A stretch of 64,000 nucleotides of DNA from Maribacter huludaoensis (GTDB lineage: Bacteria; Bacteroidota; Bacteroidia; Flavobacteriales; Flavobacteriaceae): NCBI RefSeq assembly GCF_029350945.1, contig NZ_JARKMS010000001.1, forward strand, positions 834,313 to 898,312, read 5' to 3'. Both the position numbers and the translations under genes were made by a program. The notes under the pieces were generated by a model, which was given only the letters and a program-made list of their open reading frames with translations, was not told the origin of the DNA and did no database searches. Positions 1 to 7,045 of the stretch are shown here, piece by piece (within the stretch, counting starts at the first letter, position 1; each line of letters opens with the position of its first letter).

Positions 1-354
1 GGTGTTTTTAATATTCGCTCTAGTTTGCTCATTTTCAAAATCGGAATAGGATAACAAACATTGTGATGTAAAGAGCCCAAGCTCCCTAAAATTTTCTTGA
101 AAAATGCGCATTAGATGAGGCTGACCAATAGATGCCAATGCCTGCTTTACATTAATTTCTTCTCCATTATGTTCCAACTTAACAAACTGCCTAGCAGCGG
201 CAATGGCACCGGAACTCACAATAATAAATTCGAACTTATCTTTTAGAGCGGCAATTTGCCGACCAATATCCTCAATTTTTCCTCGGGAAATATGATCAGT
301 GTCTTTGGTTAAGGTATTGGAACCTAATTTCAATAAAATTCTATTTTTCAACAT
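1..354 (-). CDS. proB: Glutamate 5-kinase, N-terminal part (cut by window edge)
   Basis: The reverse-strand frame opens with ATG at 352-354 and stays open for 118 codons to the window edge, so about the first third to half of the protein is visible. It starts LLKLGSNTLTKD and continues with VSSGAIAAAR and ASIGQPHLM, which match the nucleotide/glutamate-binding N-terminus of amino-acid kinase family glutamate 5-kinases. The enzyme phosphorylates glutamate in the first step of proline synthesis and hands the product to ProA. It follows proA by 82 bp on the same strand, a spacer filled largely by a heptamer repeat array. Identity is strong from the motifs and from the proA neighbour; whether a C-terminal PUA domain exists cannot be seen. 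Confidence 0.9.
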   Translation of the reverse strand, partial: MLKNRILLKLGSNTLTKDTDHISRGKIEDIGRQIAALKDKFEFIIVSSGAIAAARQFVKLEHNGEEINVKQALASIGQPHLMRIFQENFRELGLFTSQCLLSYSDFENEQTRANIKNT

Positions 355-390
355 TTTAATATCGTTTATGTTAGGTGAAATCTTATTTTC

Positions 391-438
391 CTAACTCCTA
401 ACTCCTAACTCCTAACTCCTAACTCCTAACTCCTAACT
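391..438 (-). repeat. Heptamer tandem array, about 6.9 copies of TTAGGAG (minus strand)
   Basis: On the plus strand the unit is CTAACTC, repeated six times without error from 391 to 432, followed by a last unit CTAACTA whose central bases lie in the proA stop codon (437-439). On the transcript the array therefore begins in the stop codon TAG and runs as TTAGGAG units towards proB. Each unit contains AGGAG, which resembles a Shine-Dalgarno core, although this phylum makes little use of such sites. A second array with the same unit sits behind argG. Confidence 0.95.
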
Positions 439-1633
439 ACCTTACCTGTCCATTTCCTTTTACGTACCACTTATTGGTTACTAGATGCTGTAATCCTATA
501 GGTCCGCGTTGATGTAATTTATCTGTACTAATGGCTAGTTCTCCTCCAAGTCCAAATTGTCCACCATCCGTAAAGCGGGTAGATGCATTATGGTATACCG
601 CAGCGGTGTCCACAGATTGCATGAAAATATCTGCTTCCTCTTCATTTTTAGTAATGATAGAAGCGGAGTGGCCGCCTCCATAGGTATTGATGAGCTGTAC
701 GGCTTCATCTACATCTGGCACTTGCCCTAGTACAATTTTATAATCCAAAAACTCTTCAAACCAAATAGATTCATTTTCCATTTGAGAGGTGCCATCTAAT
801 CCGGCTAATTTGGCATCGGTCAAAATTTCAACATTGTGTTTTTTAAGGGTCTTAATCAAATGACTTAAAAATTCTGCCTTGCGTGGTAAATCTCTTGAAA
901 TGATGACTTTGTCAACGGCATTACAAGCGGAAATTTTTGTGGTCTTTGCATTGACGATAACATCCAGTGCCATTTGCAAATCTGCCTCGTGCGAAACATA
1001 TACAAAGTTATTTCCTCTACCGCTTACTATTACCGGGCACTGTGCATGTTGCTTAACAAAAGCGATCAGTTTTTCGCCACCTCTAGGTACAATTAAGTCT
1101 AGTTTTTGTGTTGGTTTTTCTAAAAACTGCTGAGTTTCTGTTCTAGAATAATTAAGGTAGGTTACCCAGTCCGTAGCACAATCGCAAGACTCCAAAGCTT
1201 TGTGCCATAGGTTTACTAAAACCAAATTGGAGTTCAAAGACTCTTTGCCCCCCTTTAGCAATATTTTGTTACCTGATTTAAATGCGATACCCGCAGCTTC
1301 AATGGTAACATCTGGTCTAGATTCATAAATAATCATGATCGTACCGAAAGGTGCGGTTTTATTGCTGATCTCTAAACCATTTTCATGGGTAAATTGAAAA
1401 CGTTCTACATGCAAAGGGTCTGGCAAGGCAGCTAATTTTTTCAAGGAAGAAATCATTTCTGCCACCTTGGTCTTGTTTACCTTTAAGCGATCAACCATTG
1501 CGATATCGCCTGATTCAAAAGAATTTAAATCTTTTTCATTGGCAGATATTAGAATTGATTCTTCTTGCTGCACCAATTCGGCCATACGCTTAAGTACGGC
1601 ATTCCTTTTAGATATGCTTAGGGTTGTCTTCAT
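437..1633 (-). CDS. proA: Gamma-glutamyl phosphate reductase (glutamate-5-semialdehyde dehydrogenase)
   Basis: This 398-residue protein of the aldehyde dehydrogenase superfamily reduces gamma-glutamyl phosphate to glutamate semialdehyde with NADPH, the second step of proline synthesis in the cytoplasm. Visible family motifs are YESRPDVTIEAAG near residue 103, LIVPRGGEKLI near 180, and SACNAVDKVI with the likely catalytic Cys237; length matches the family. Its ATG overlaps the argD stop by 4 bp (ATGA type), so the two are probably translationally coupled, and proB follows. The stop codon is shared with the first unit of a TTAGGAG repeat array. Function is certain by motif and context. Confidence 0.97.
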   Translation of the reverse strand: MKTTLSISKRNAVLKRMAELVQQEESILISANEKDLNSFESGDIAMVDRLKVNKTKVAEMISSLKKLAALPDPLHVERFQFTHENGLEISNKTAPFGTIMIIYESRPDVTIEAAGIAFKSGNKILLKGGKESLNSNLVLVNLWHKALESCDCATDWVTYLNYSRTETQQFLEKPTQKLDLIVPRGGEKLIAFVKQHAQCPVIVSGRGNNFVYVSHEADLQMALDVIVNAKTTKISACNAVDKVIISRDLPRKAEFLSHLIKTLKKHNVEILTDAKLAGLDGTSQMENESIWFEEFLDYKIVLGQVPDVDEAVQLINTYGGGHSASIITKNEEEADIFMQSVDTAAVYHNASTRFTDGGQFGLGGELAISTDKLHQRGPIGLQHLVTNKWYVKGNGQVR

Positions 1634-2754
1634 GATAGGGCTTTTTTAAGAGCTGTAAAAAACACGTCTAAATCTTGTTTTGTAATATTCAGGGCAGGTA
1701 AAATTCTTAGCACTGTTTTATCTTTTGCCCCACCGGTAAAAAGAAAATGTTCGTGAATTAATTTTTTACGTAGATCGGCAACCTGAAAATCAAATTCAAG
1801 CCCTAACATTAAGCCTTTTCCTTTTACCCGTTTTACTTGTGGAATTTCTTTTGCCTTTTCGTTGAAATATTCGCCTAATGCTTTAGCATTTTGAATTAGA
1901 TTTTCTTTTTCAATTACTTCTAAAACCGCCATGGTGGCTGCGCAAGCCAAATGATTGCCACCGAAAGTGGTGCCCAACATTCCGTATTTTGCCTTTATAC
2001 TTTCATGAATAAGAATACCACCTACCGGAAAACCGTTTCCCATTCCCTTAGCAATACTAATGATGTCCGGTTGAATGTTATGATGTTGAAATGCAAAGAA
2101 TTTTCCGCTTCTGCCAAATCCGCATTGTACTTCATCTGCAATCAACAATGCATCATTCTCTTTACATAACAAAGCAACCTTTTGTAAGAATTCGGTCGTA
2201 GGTTCATCTAAACCACCAACGCCTTGAATAGATTCAATGATAACGGCACAAACATTCTTTGATATTTCCTTTTCAAAACCCTTACTGTCGTTTAGGTCAA
2301 GAAATACAACTTCGTGTTGCAGGTTAATTTCAGCATTGATAGATGGATTGTCCGTTGTTGCTACCGCAGCAGAAGTACGTCCATGAAAACCGTTGTTAAA
2401 GGCGATTACCTTTGATTTTCCGGTTACAAAAGAAGCCATTTTCAATGCGTTTTCATTTGCCTCTGCGCCAGAGTTGCACATGAATAGATTGTAATCTTCA
2501 CAATTGGATGCTTCACCCAATTTGTTGGCCAATTCTACCTGTAAAGGGTTTTGTACCGCATTGCTATAAAACCCAATATTATCCAATTGGTCTTTTAAAC
2601 GCTTTACATAATGTGGGTGCGTATGGCCAATGGAAATAACGGCATGCCCGCCGTAGAAATCCAAATAATCCTGTCCTTGGTCATCAGTTACTACAATGCC
2701 TTTTGCGGAAACCGGGGTTACATTATATAAAGGGTAAACGTCAAATAATTTCAT
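1630..2754 (-). CDS. argD: Acetylornithine/succinylornithine aminotransferase family protein
   Basis: A class III PLP-dependent aminotransferase of 374 residues. It shows FMCNSGAEANENA near residue 91, DEVQCGFGRSG near 207 and IAKGMGNGFPVG with the likely PLP lysine Lys236. In the arginine pathway it exchanges the amino group between N-acyl-glutamate semialdehyde and N-acyl-ornithine. Members of this phylum are known to use N-succinylated intermediates (the argF' type), so the acyl group may be succinyl; the sequence alone does not decide. It lies between proC (upstream) and proA (4-bp overlap), so glutamate semialdehyde/ornithine chemistry of both pathways is co-transcribed. The 374-residue length is near the short end for ArgD. 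Confidence 0.93.
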   Translation of the reverse strand: MKLFDVYPLYNVTPVSAKGIVVTDDQGQDYLDFYGGHAVISIGHTHPHYVKRLKDQLDNIGFYSNAVQNPLQVELANKLGEASNCEDYNLFMCNSGAEANENALKMASFVTGKSKVIAFNNGFHGRTSAAVATTDNPSINAEINLQHEVVFLDLNDSKGFEKEISKNVCAVIIESIQGVGGLDEPTTEFLQKVALLCKENDALLIADEVQCGFGRSGKFFAFQHHNIQPDIISIAKGMGNGFPVGGILIHESIKAKYGMLGTTFGGNHLACAATMAVLEVIEKENLIQNAKALGEYFNEKAKEIPQVKRVKGKGLMLGLEFDFQVADLRKKLIHEHFLFTGGAKDKTVLRILPALNITKQDLDVFFTALKKALS

Positions 2755-2802
2755 AGTTGAAAAGTTTCAAGTTCAAAATAATGAACGGGTTGGGTAGCGT
2801 GT

Positions 2803-3597
2803 TTACTTGTTTTTGAATTCAGTGATCTTGTCGTAAGAGGAAATAATTCCGCGTATCAATGATGAGCTTAAACCTTGGTGTTCCATTTCATTTAAACCGG
2901 TTATGGTACAACCCATAGGCGTGGTAACACGGTCAATTTCTTCTTCAGGATGATTGCCAGATTCGATTAAAAGACTTGCGGCACCGTTACACGTATGCAT
3001 GGCAAGCTCTTGCGCCTCTTTGGCATCAAAACCAAGTTGTATGGCTCCTTGGGTAGTGGCACGTATTAAGCGCATCCAAAAAGCTACACCACTTGCACAG
3101 ATTACGGTTGCAGCCTGCATTTGACCTTCGGGGATTTCCATAGAATGTCCCATTCTATTAAAAATGGCTTTTGCCAATTCAACCCTTTTTTTGCCTTTTT
3201 CGTTGCTACAGATACAGGTCATGGATTTACCCACGGAAATAGCCGTATTGGGCATACTTCTTATGATAAAGTTGTCTTTACCAATTACCGCTTCTATTTT
3301 TTCGATGCTAAATCCGGTAATAGTTGAGATGATTACATGTTTATCCGTCAATAGATCTTTTATACTTTCTAAAATGGCGGCAAAATGAATAGGCTGTACG
3401 GCAAATATTAAAATATCTGAATTTTCAACGGCTATTCTATTGTCATTTGTAACGGTAACCTTATCATATTTCTCAAATTCTGCTATAGCTGTGGTATCCC
3501 TTTTGGTAAGGTACATACTGGTAGCACCATTACTGTTCAATATGCCTTTAGCAATAGAAAGTCCTAAATTACCTGTACCTATAATGGCTGTTTTCAT
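2803..3597 (-). CDS. proC: Pyrroline-5-carboxylate reductase
   Basis: A 264-residue protein with an N-terminal Rossmann motif IGTGNLGLSIAKG (residues 6-18), the internal IRSMPNTAISVGKSM motif and a C-terminal stretch from VTTPMGCTITGLNEMEHQG, all typical of ProC. It reduces pyrroline-5-carboxylate to proline using NAD(P)H, the last step of proline synthesis. It is embedded in the arginine genes between argC and argD, 48 bp upstream of argD. The 134-bp spacer towards argC carries AT-rich degenerate repeats. The length fits the family and the assignment is firm. Confidence 0.96.
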   Translation of the reverse strand: MKTAIIGTGNLGLSIAKGILNSNGATSMYLTKRDTTAIAEFEKYDKVTVTNDNRIAVENSDILIFAVQPIHFAAILESIKDLLTDKHVIISTITGFSIEKIEAVIGKDNFIIRSMPNTAISVGKSMTCICSNEKGKKRVELAKAIFNRMGHSMEIPEGQMQAATVICASGVAFWMRLIRATTQGAIQLGFDAKEAQELAMHTCNGAASLLIESGNHPEEEIDRVTTPMGCTITGLNEMEHQGLSSSLIRGIISSYDKITEFKNK

Positions 3598-3606
3598 GTT
3601 TGGTGT

Positions 3607-3650
3607 AGTATTAAGTAAAAGGTGCTAAGTAAAAAGTATGAAGTAAACCG
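3607..3650. repeat. Degenerate AAGTA-type AT-rich repeats in argC-proC spacer
   Basis: On the plus strand this segment reads as a string of related short words (GTATTAAGTAAAA, GTGCTAAGTAAAA, AGTATGAAGTAAA), each about 13 bp, just upstream of the proC start. They resemble the words found at 4727-4812 in the argG-argC spacer and look like a drifting simple repeat. No coding potential is seen. Confidence 0.6.
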
Positions 3651-3731
3651 TAAATTTCATATCACTACTTAAAATTAGTCCCCATTAATTTTATTTTAAT
3701 CTTATGTTATTTCAATAGTCCATCAAATCAT

Positions 3732-4706
3732 TTAGAAGACTCCGGCTTTTAAATTAAGTCCTAGGTTTTCTTCCAAACCGAAAATTAAATTCATGTTCTG
3801 CACCGCTTGCCCAGACGCACCTTTTAATAAGTTATCTATGGCAGAGGTGATCAACAGCACATCTTCATGTTTATGTAAGTGGATGTGACATTGATTTGTA
3901 TTTACCACTTGTTTTAAATTGATGGGCTCATCTGATATTTGGGTGAACACCGCATCATTATAAAATTCCTGAAAGATTTTTTTAGCATCCTCTAAACTAC
4001 CCTCAAATTTGGTATAGGAAGTTGCCAAAATACCACGGGTAAAATTCCCTCTATTGGGCATAAAATACAGATTGCCAGTATCTTTTTGAAATGAATGTAA
4101 GCTCTCGTTGATTTCCCCTAAATGCTGATGGGTAAAAGGTTTGTACCAGCTAACGTTATTATTTCTCCATGAAAAGTGCGATGTGGCAGACGGACTAACA
4201 CCCGCACCGGTACTACCGGTCACAGCATTTATATGTACTTCATTGTCCAACAACCCGGCTTTTGCCAAGGGTAGCAATGCCAATTGGATAGCAGTTGCAA
4301 AACAACCAGGATTAGCTATATATTTTGCATTTTCAATTTCGGATTTGAATAATTCCGGTAAACCATAAACAAACTCCTTACCATTGAAATTGGCATCGGT
4401 GTGCAATCTAAAATCATTGCTCAGATCTATAATAACGGTATCTTTTGAAAAATGATGCTCGTTTAAAAATGCGGTAGAATTACCATGGCCTAAACATAGA
4501 AAAACAACGTTTACATTTAGATTTACATTACCCGTAAACGCTATATCAGTAATTCCCAATAGATCTGGATGAGCCGTTGTTACCTTTTTTCCAGCTCTAG
4601 TAGTACTGAATACAAAATCGATTTCAGTTGCTGGGTGATGTAATAAGATGCGAATAAGCTCACCTCCCGTATACCCAGAACCACCAATAATACCTGCTTT
4701 AATCAT
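3732..4706 (-). CDS. argC: N-acetyl-gamma-glutamyl-phosphate reductase
   Basis: A 324-residue cytoplasmic dehydrogenase. It carries the N-terminal dinucleotide-binding motif GIIGGSGYTGGEL (residues 5-17), LCLGHGNST around 71 and the active-site signature IANPGCFATAIQ with catalytic Cys135. It reduces N-acyl-glutamyl-phosphate to the semialdehyde, the substrate of the ArgD encoded downstream. The start ATG at 4704-4706 gives the complete Rossmann motif. It lies in the arginine/proline operon 152 bp behind argG, a spacer packed with two kinds of simple repeats. Function is firm; the acyl group (acetyl or succinyl) is undecided. Confidence 0.95.
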   Translation of the reverse strand: MIKAGIIGGSGYTGGELIRILLHHPATEIDFVFSTTRAGKKVTTAHPDLLGITDIAFTGNVNLNVNVVFLCLGHGNSTAFLNEHHFSKDTVIIDLSNDFRLHTDANFNGKEFVYGLPELFKSEIENAKYIANPGCFATAIQLALLPLAKAGLLDNEVHINAVTGSTGAGVSPSATSHFSWRNNNVSWYKPFTHQHLGEINESLHSFQKDTGNLYFMPNRGNFTRGILATSYTKFEGSLEDAKKIFQEFYNDAVFTQISDEPINLKQVVNTNQCHIHLHKHEDVLLITSAIDNLLKGASGQAVQNMNLIFGLEENLGLNLKAGVF

Positions 4707-4726
4707 AATTTTCTTTTGTGTAATTA

Positions 4727-4812
4727 GTGCGAAGTATTAAGTATTAAGTACGAAGTACTTAAACAACACTTTTAATTCTTTACTTAATACTTTGTACTCA
4801 TTACTTAATACT
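4727..4812. repeat. AT-rich repeats of AAGTATTAAGTA words in argG-argC spacer
   Basis: The segment contains GAAGTATTAAGTATTAAGTACGAAGT and, on the other side of a short gap, its approximate inverse ACTTAATACTTTGTACTCATTACTTAATACT (quoted here as words AAGTATTAAGTA and TACTTAATACTT). The two halves are largely complementary, so the RNA could fold into one long AU-rich stem in the spacer before argC. Similar words occur before proC. Confidence 0.7.
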
Positions 4813-4819
4813 ATTTTTC

Positions 4820-4861
4820 CTAACTCCTAACTCCTAACTCCTAACTCCTAACTCCTAACTA
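4820..4861 (-). repeat. Heptamer tandem array, 6 copies of TTAGGAG (minus strand), fused to argG stop
   Basis: Five exact CTAACTC units (plus strand, 4820-4854) plus a last CTAACTA whose CTA (4859-4861) is the complement of the argG TAG stop codon. The arrangement is the same as behind proA: the transcript passes from the stop codon straight into TTAGGAG repeats, and both arrays end in TTAGGAAAA. Confidence 0.95.
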
Positions 4862-6046
4862 TTTATCCCCATTTACATGGTTGTAGATTTTTCCGGAATT
4901 TGAAAGAATCTTAATAAATCCTTTAGCGTCATCTGCTGTCCATCCTTTATTGACCTCGCCATATTTACCAAAAGCATCGGTCATTAAATCATGTTTAGAT
5001 GAAATACCGTGTAACCTGAACTGAAATGGATATAAGCCTACAAATACATCTCCGGAAACCGTTTTTTGAGTATCTGTCAAGAAGGTTTCTATGTTACGCA
5101 TTACAGCATCTAGGTAATTGCCTTCATGCAATAACATGCCATAGAAATTGCCTTGTTGTTCCTTTTGATATTGTTGCCACTTTGTAAGTGTATGTTTCTC
5201 TAATAAGTGATGTGCTTTTATGATAATTAAAGAAGCAGGAGCCTCAAACCCAACTCTGCCTTTGGTACCTATAATAGTATCGCCAACGTGAATATCCCTT
5301 CCAATGGCATATTTAGATGCCAAAGCCTCTAGTTTTTCAATATTTGCAACTGGGTTGTCTTTTGCACCATCAATAGCAACCAATTCGCCATTTTCAAAAG
5401 TAAGTTTTACCTCTGTAGGGTTCTTTTCCTTTAATTGGCTTGGGTAGGCGCTATCTGGTAAGGGCTTTTCTGAAGTTAATGTCTCTTCGCCACCAACAGA
5501 AGTACCCCAAAGTCCTCTATTAATAGAGTATTTTGCTTTTTCCCATGGATAATCTACACCGTTTTCTTTTAAGTATGCGATCTCTTCTTCCCTAGCTAAT
5601 TTGTTATCTCTAATAGGCGTGATGATTTCAATTTCTGGGGCAATGATCTGGAAAATCATATCAAAACGTACTTGGTCGTTACCCGCGCCTGTACTACCGT
5701 GGGCAATATAACCAGCGCCTATCTTTTTAGCGTAGTTTACAATTTCTATTGCCTGTACAATTCGTTCTGCACTTACGGAAAGTGGGTAGGTATTGTTTTT
5801 AAGTACATTACCAAAAATAAGATACTTTACTACTTTATCATAAAAGGTCCGTACGGCATCTATAGAGGTATAAGATGAAGCGCCCAGTTCAATAGCTTTC
5901 TTCTCAATTTCCTTTATTTCCTCAACAGAGAAACCTCCTGTGTTCACGCTTACTGCATGAACTTCAAATCCTTTGTCTTTTGATAAATGCTTGGCGCAAT
6001 AAGAAGTATCCAATCCGCCGCTGTATGCTAGTACTAATTTTTTCAT
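4859..6046 (-). CDS. argG: Argininosuccinate synthase
   Basis: A 395-residue ATP-dependent ligase that joins citrulline and aspartate in the cytoplasm. The N-terminal P-loop-like motif LAYSGGLDTSYC (residues 4-15) and the motif AHGSTGAGNDQVRFD near residue 115 are diagnostic; total length matches the bacterial family. It is the second structural gene of the operon, 148 bp behind the GNAT gene. A small perfect hairpin (6062-6075) and a longer inverted repeat are in that spacer. The stop codon overlaps a TTAGGAG array. Assignment is certain. Confidence 0.97.
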   Translation of the reverse strand: MKKLVLAYSGGLDTSYCAKHLSKDKGFEVHAVSVNTGGFSVEEIKEIEKKAIELGASSYTSIDAVRTFYDKVVKYLIFGNVLKNNTYPLSVSAERIVQAIEIVNYAKKIGAGYIAHGSTGAGNDQVRFDMIFQIIAPEIEIITPIRDNKLAREEEIAYLKENGVDYPWEKAKYSINRGLWGTSVGGEETLTSEKPLPDSAYPSQLKEKNPTEVKLTFENGELVAIDGAKDNPVANIEKLEALASKYAIGRDIHVGDTIIGTKGRVGFEAPASLIIIKAHHLLEKHTLTKWQQYQKEQQGNFYGMLLHEGNYLDAVMRNIETFLTDTQKTVSGDVFVGLYPFQFRLHGISSKHDLMTDAFGKYGEVNKGWTADDAKGFIKILSNSGKIYNHVNGDK

Positions 6047-6061
6047 TGTATGATGTTCAAT

Positions 6062-6075
6062 TCCGGCAAGCCGGA
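6062..6075 (-). promoter_or_regulatory. Small GC hairpin just before argG start
   Basis: TCCGG-CAAG-CCGGA (plus strand), a perfect 5-bp stem with a 4-base loop, ends about 15 bp before the argG start codon on the transcript. It is the only GC-rich piece in an AT-rich spacer. It could affect argG translation or mRNA stability; no function is shown. Confidence 0.4.
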
Positions 6076-6194
6076 TAATTATTTATTTTGGTTCTATAGG
6101 TTTTGAGTTAAGAGGTTAGAAGAAAGAAATAAGACTTTGATCATTAAATCTGTAATTGGAAAAAGTCATTTTAAGCTCCATAACTTCTATTCTC

Positions 6195-6809
6195 TTATTT
6201 CTTTTTCAGAAACAAACTCTCTTTTATACTTTTTAATCTTGTAAATGCCTTACCGTTCATTTCTTTAGTGTTCTCAGTTTTTTTCTTTGTGGTAGGGTCA
6301 TATAACATACCCGTACAGAGACACATTTTTTGTTCAGTTCTCGTAAGGATGTCAAAATTCTTACAGGTTTGGCAACCTTTCCAAAACTCAGGGTCATCTG
6401 TAAGTTCAGAAAATGTAACAGGTTTATAGCCTAGTTCGTAGTTGATTTTCATCACTGCTAAACCTGTGGTGATCCCAAATATTTTGGCATCGGGAAATTT
6501 CTCCCTGCTTAATTCAAAGATTTTGGCTTTAATGCTTTTAGCTAGACCTTGCCCTCTATAATCTGGATGTACTATGAGACCGGAATTTGCTACAAATTTC
6601 TCGTGTCCCCATACTTCTATATAGCAGAAACCCGCAAATTTATCTCCGTCCAATGCAAGTATGGCATTACCGTTAGATAGTTTTCTTTGAATATACTCTG
6701 GGGTACGTTTTGCTATGCCGGTACCGCGTACTTTGGCAGATTCAGCAATGGTATCGCAGATATCCTGAGCGTATTTAAAATGTGATTCGTTAGCAACAAT
6801 TAAGTTCAT
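6195..6809 (-). CDS. GNAT family N-acyltransferase heading the arginine operon
   Basis: A 204-residue protein with a GNAT fold: the acyl-CoA binding segment VHPDYRGQGLAKSIKAKIFE (around residues 82-101) has the Q/R-x-x-G-x-G/A signature. The C-terminal part carries a cysteine group (GCQTCKNF and MCLCTGM) followed by a basic tail. It is the first structural gene behind the leader peptide ORF and precedes argG. I infer that it supplies the N-acyl-glutamate (acetyl or succinyl) needed for the first committed step, since no argA or argJ is seen here, but this is inference from position and family. The substrate is not shown by the sequence. Confidence 0.85.
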   Translation of the reverse strand: MNLIVANESHFKYAQDICDTIAESAKVRGTGIAKRTPEYIQRKLSNGNAILALDGDKFAGFCYIEVWGHEKFVANSGLIVHPDYRGQGLAKSIKAKIFELSREKFPDAKIFGITTGLAVMKINYELGYKPVTFSELTDDPEFWKGCQTCKNFDILTRTEQKMCLCTGMLYDPTTKKKTENTKEMNGKAFTRLKSIKESLFLKKK

Positions 6810-6831
6810 TGCCAGTTAGATTTAAAAGTGT

Positions 6832-6946
6832 AAAAAAAAATTTGATTTTCTGTGCGGAAATGGACTCACCTAATTCCATAATTATATCTTACCCTTACGG
6901 GCGACGACGGCGAGATGTGAACGGGCGCGCTAGAGCCAATGGGCTC
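6832..6946 (-). promoter_or_regulatory. Possible attenuator RNA elements around the leader ORF
   Basis: Within the leader ORF GAGCC-CATT-GGCTC (6933-6946) forms a perfect 5-bp hairpin upstream of the Arg codons. CTCGCC at 6909-6914, overlapping the first of the four Arg codons, can pair with GGTGAG at 6865-6870 (one G-U pair). GGTGAG itself lies in the loop of an ATGGA/TCCAT stem (6860-6879). A run of nine U (6832-6840) follows. The word GTGAG(C/T)CCATT occurs twice. These mutually exclusive pairings could couple stalling to expression of the GNAT gene, but I see no strong canonical terminator stem next to the U run, so the mechanism is open. Confidence 0.45.
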
Positions 6947-6981
6947 ACGGTGCTATATAAAAAGTAGTTTATTTCGTTCAT
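6895..6981 (-). CDS. Arginine/proline leader peptide, 28 codons
   Basis: A short ORF on the minus strand starts with ATG at 6979-6981 and stops with TAA at 6895-6897. Its second half reads SPLALARPFTSRRRRP: five Arg codons (19 and 24-27) and three Pro codons (14, 20, 28), with four Arg in a row just before the final Pro and stop. It sits 85 nt upstream of the GNAT start of an operon that makes both arginine and proline. It is too short for ordinary gene calling. The GC content of this stretch is far above its surroundings. I interpret it as an attenuation leader in which ribosome stalling on Arg (and perhaps Pro) codons reports amino-acid supply; this is inferred, not shown. Confidence 0.8.
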   Translation of the reverse strand: MNEINYFLYSTVSPLALARPFTSRRRRP

Positions 6982-6996
6982 TATGGGGTAAATGTA

Positions 6997-7025
6997 CAAA
7001 TTATATTTATTTGACATCACTCAAC
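6997..7025 (-). promoter_or_regulatory. Candidate promoter of the arginine/proline operon
   Basis: On the minus strand GTTG (7022-7025) is followed after about 16 bp by TATAATTTG (6997-7005). This is close to the Bacteroidota -33 TTG / -7 TAnnTTTG pattern, though with one extra base between TA and TTTG. It ends 15 bp before the leader ATG, so the leader would have only a very short 5' UTR. Confidence 0.4.
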
Positions 7026-7045
7026 GTATAATTTTTACAAAAACT

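Noticed and set aside
391-438. Regular repeats that could suggest a CRISPR array
   Set aside because: The unit is 7 bp with no spacers; this is a simple tandem repeat.
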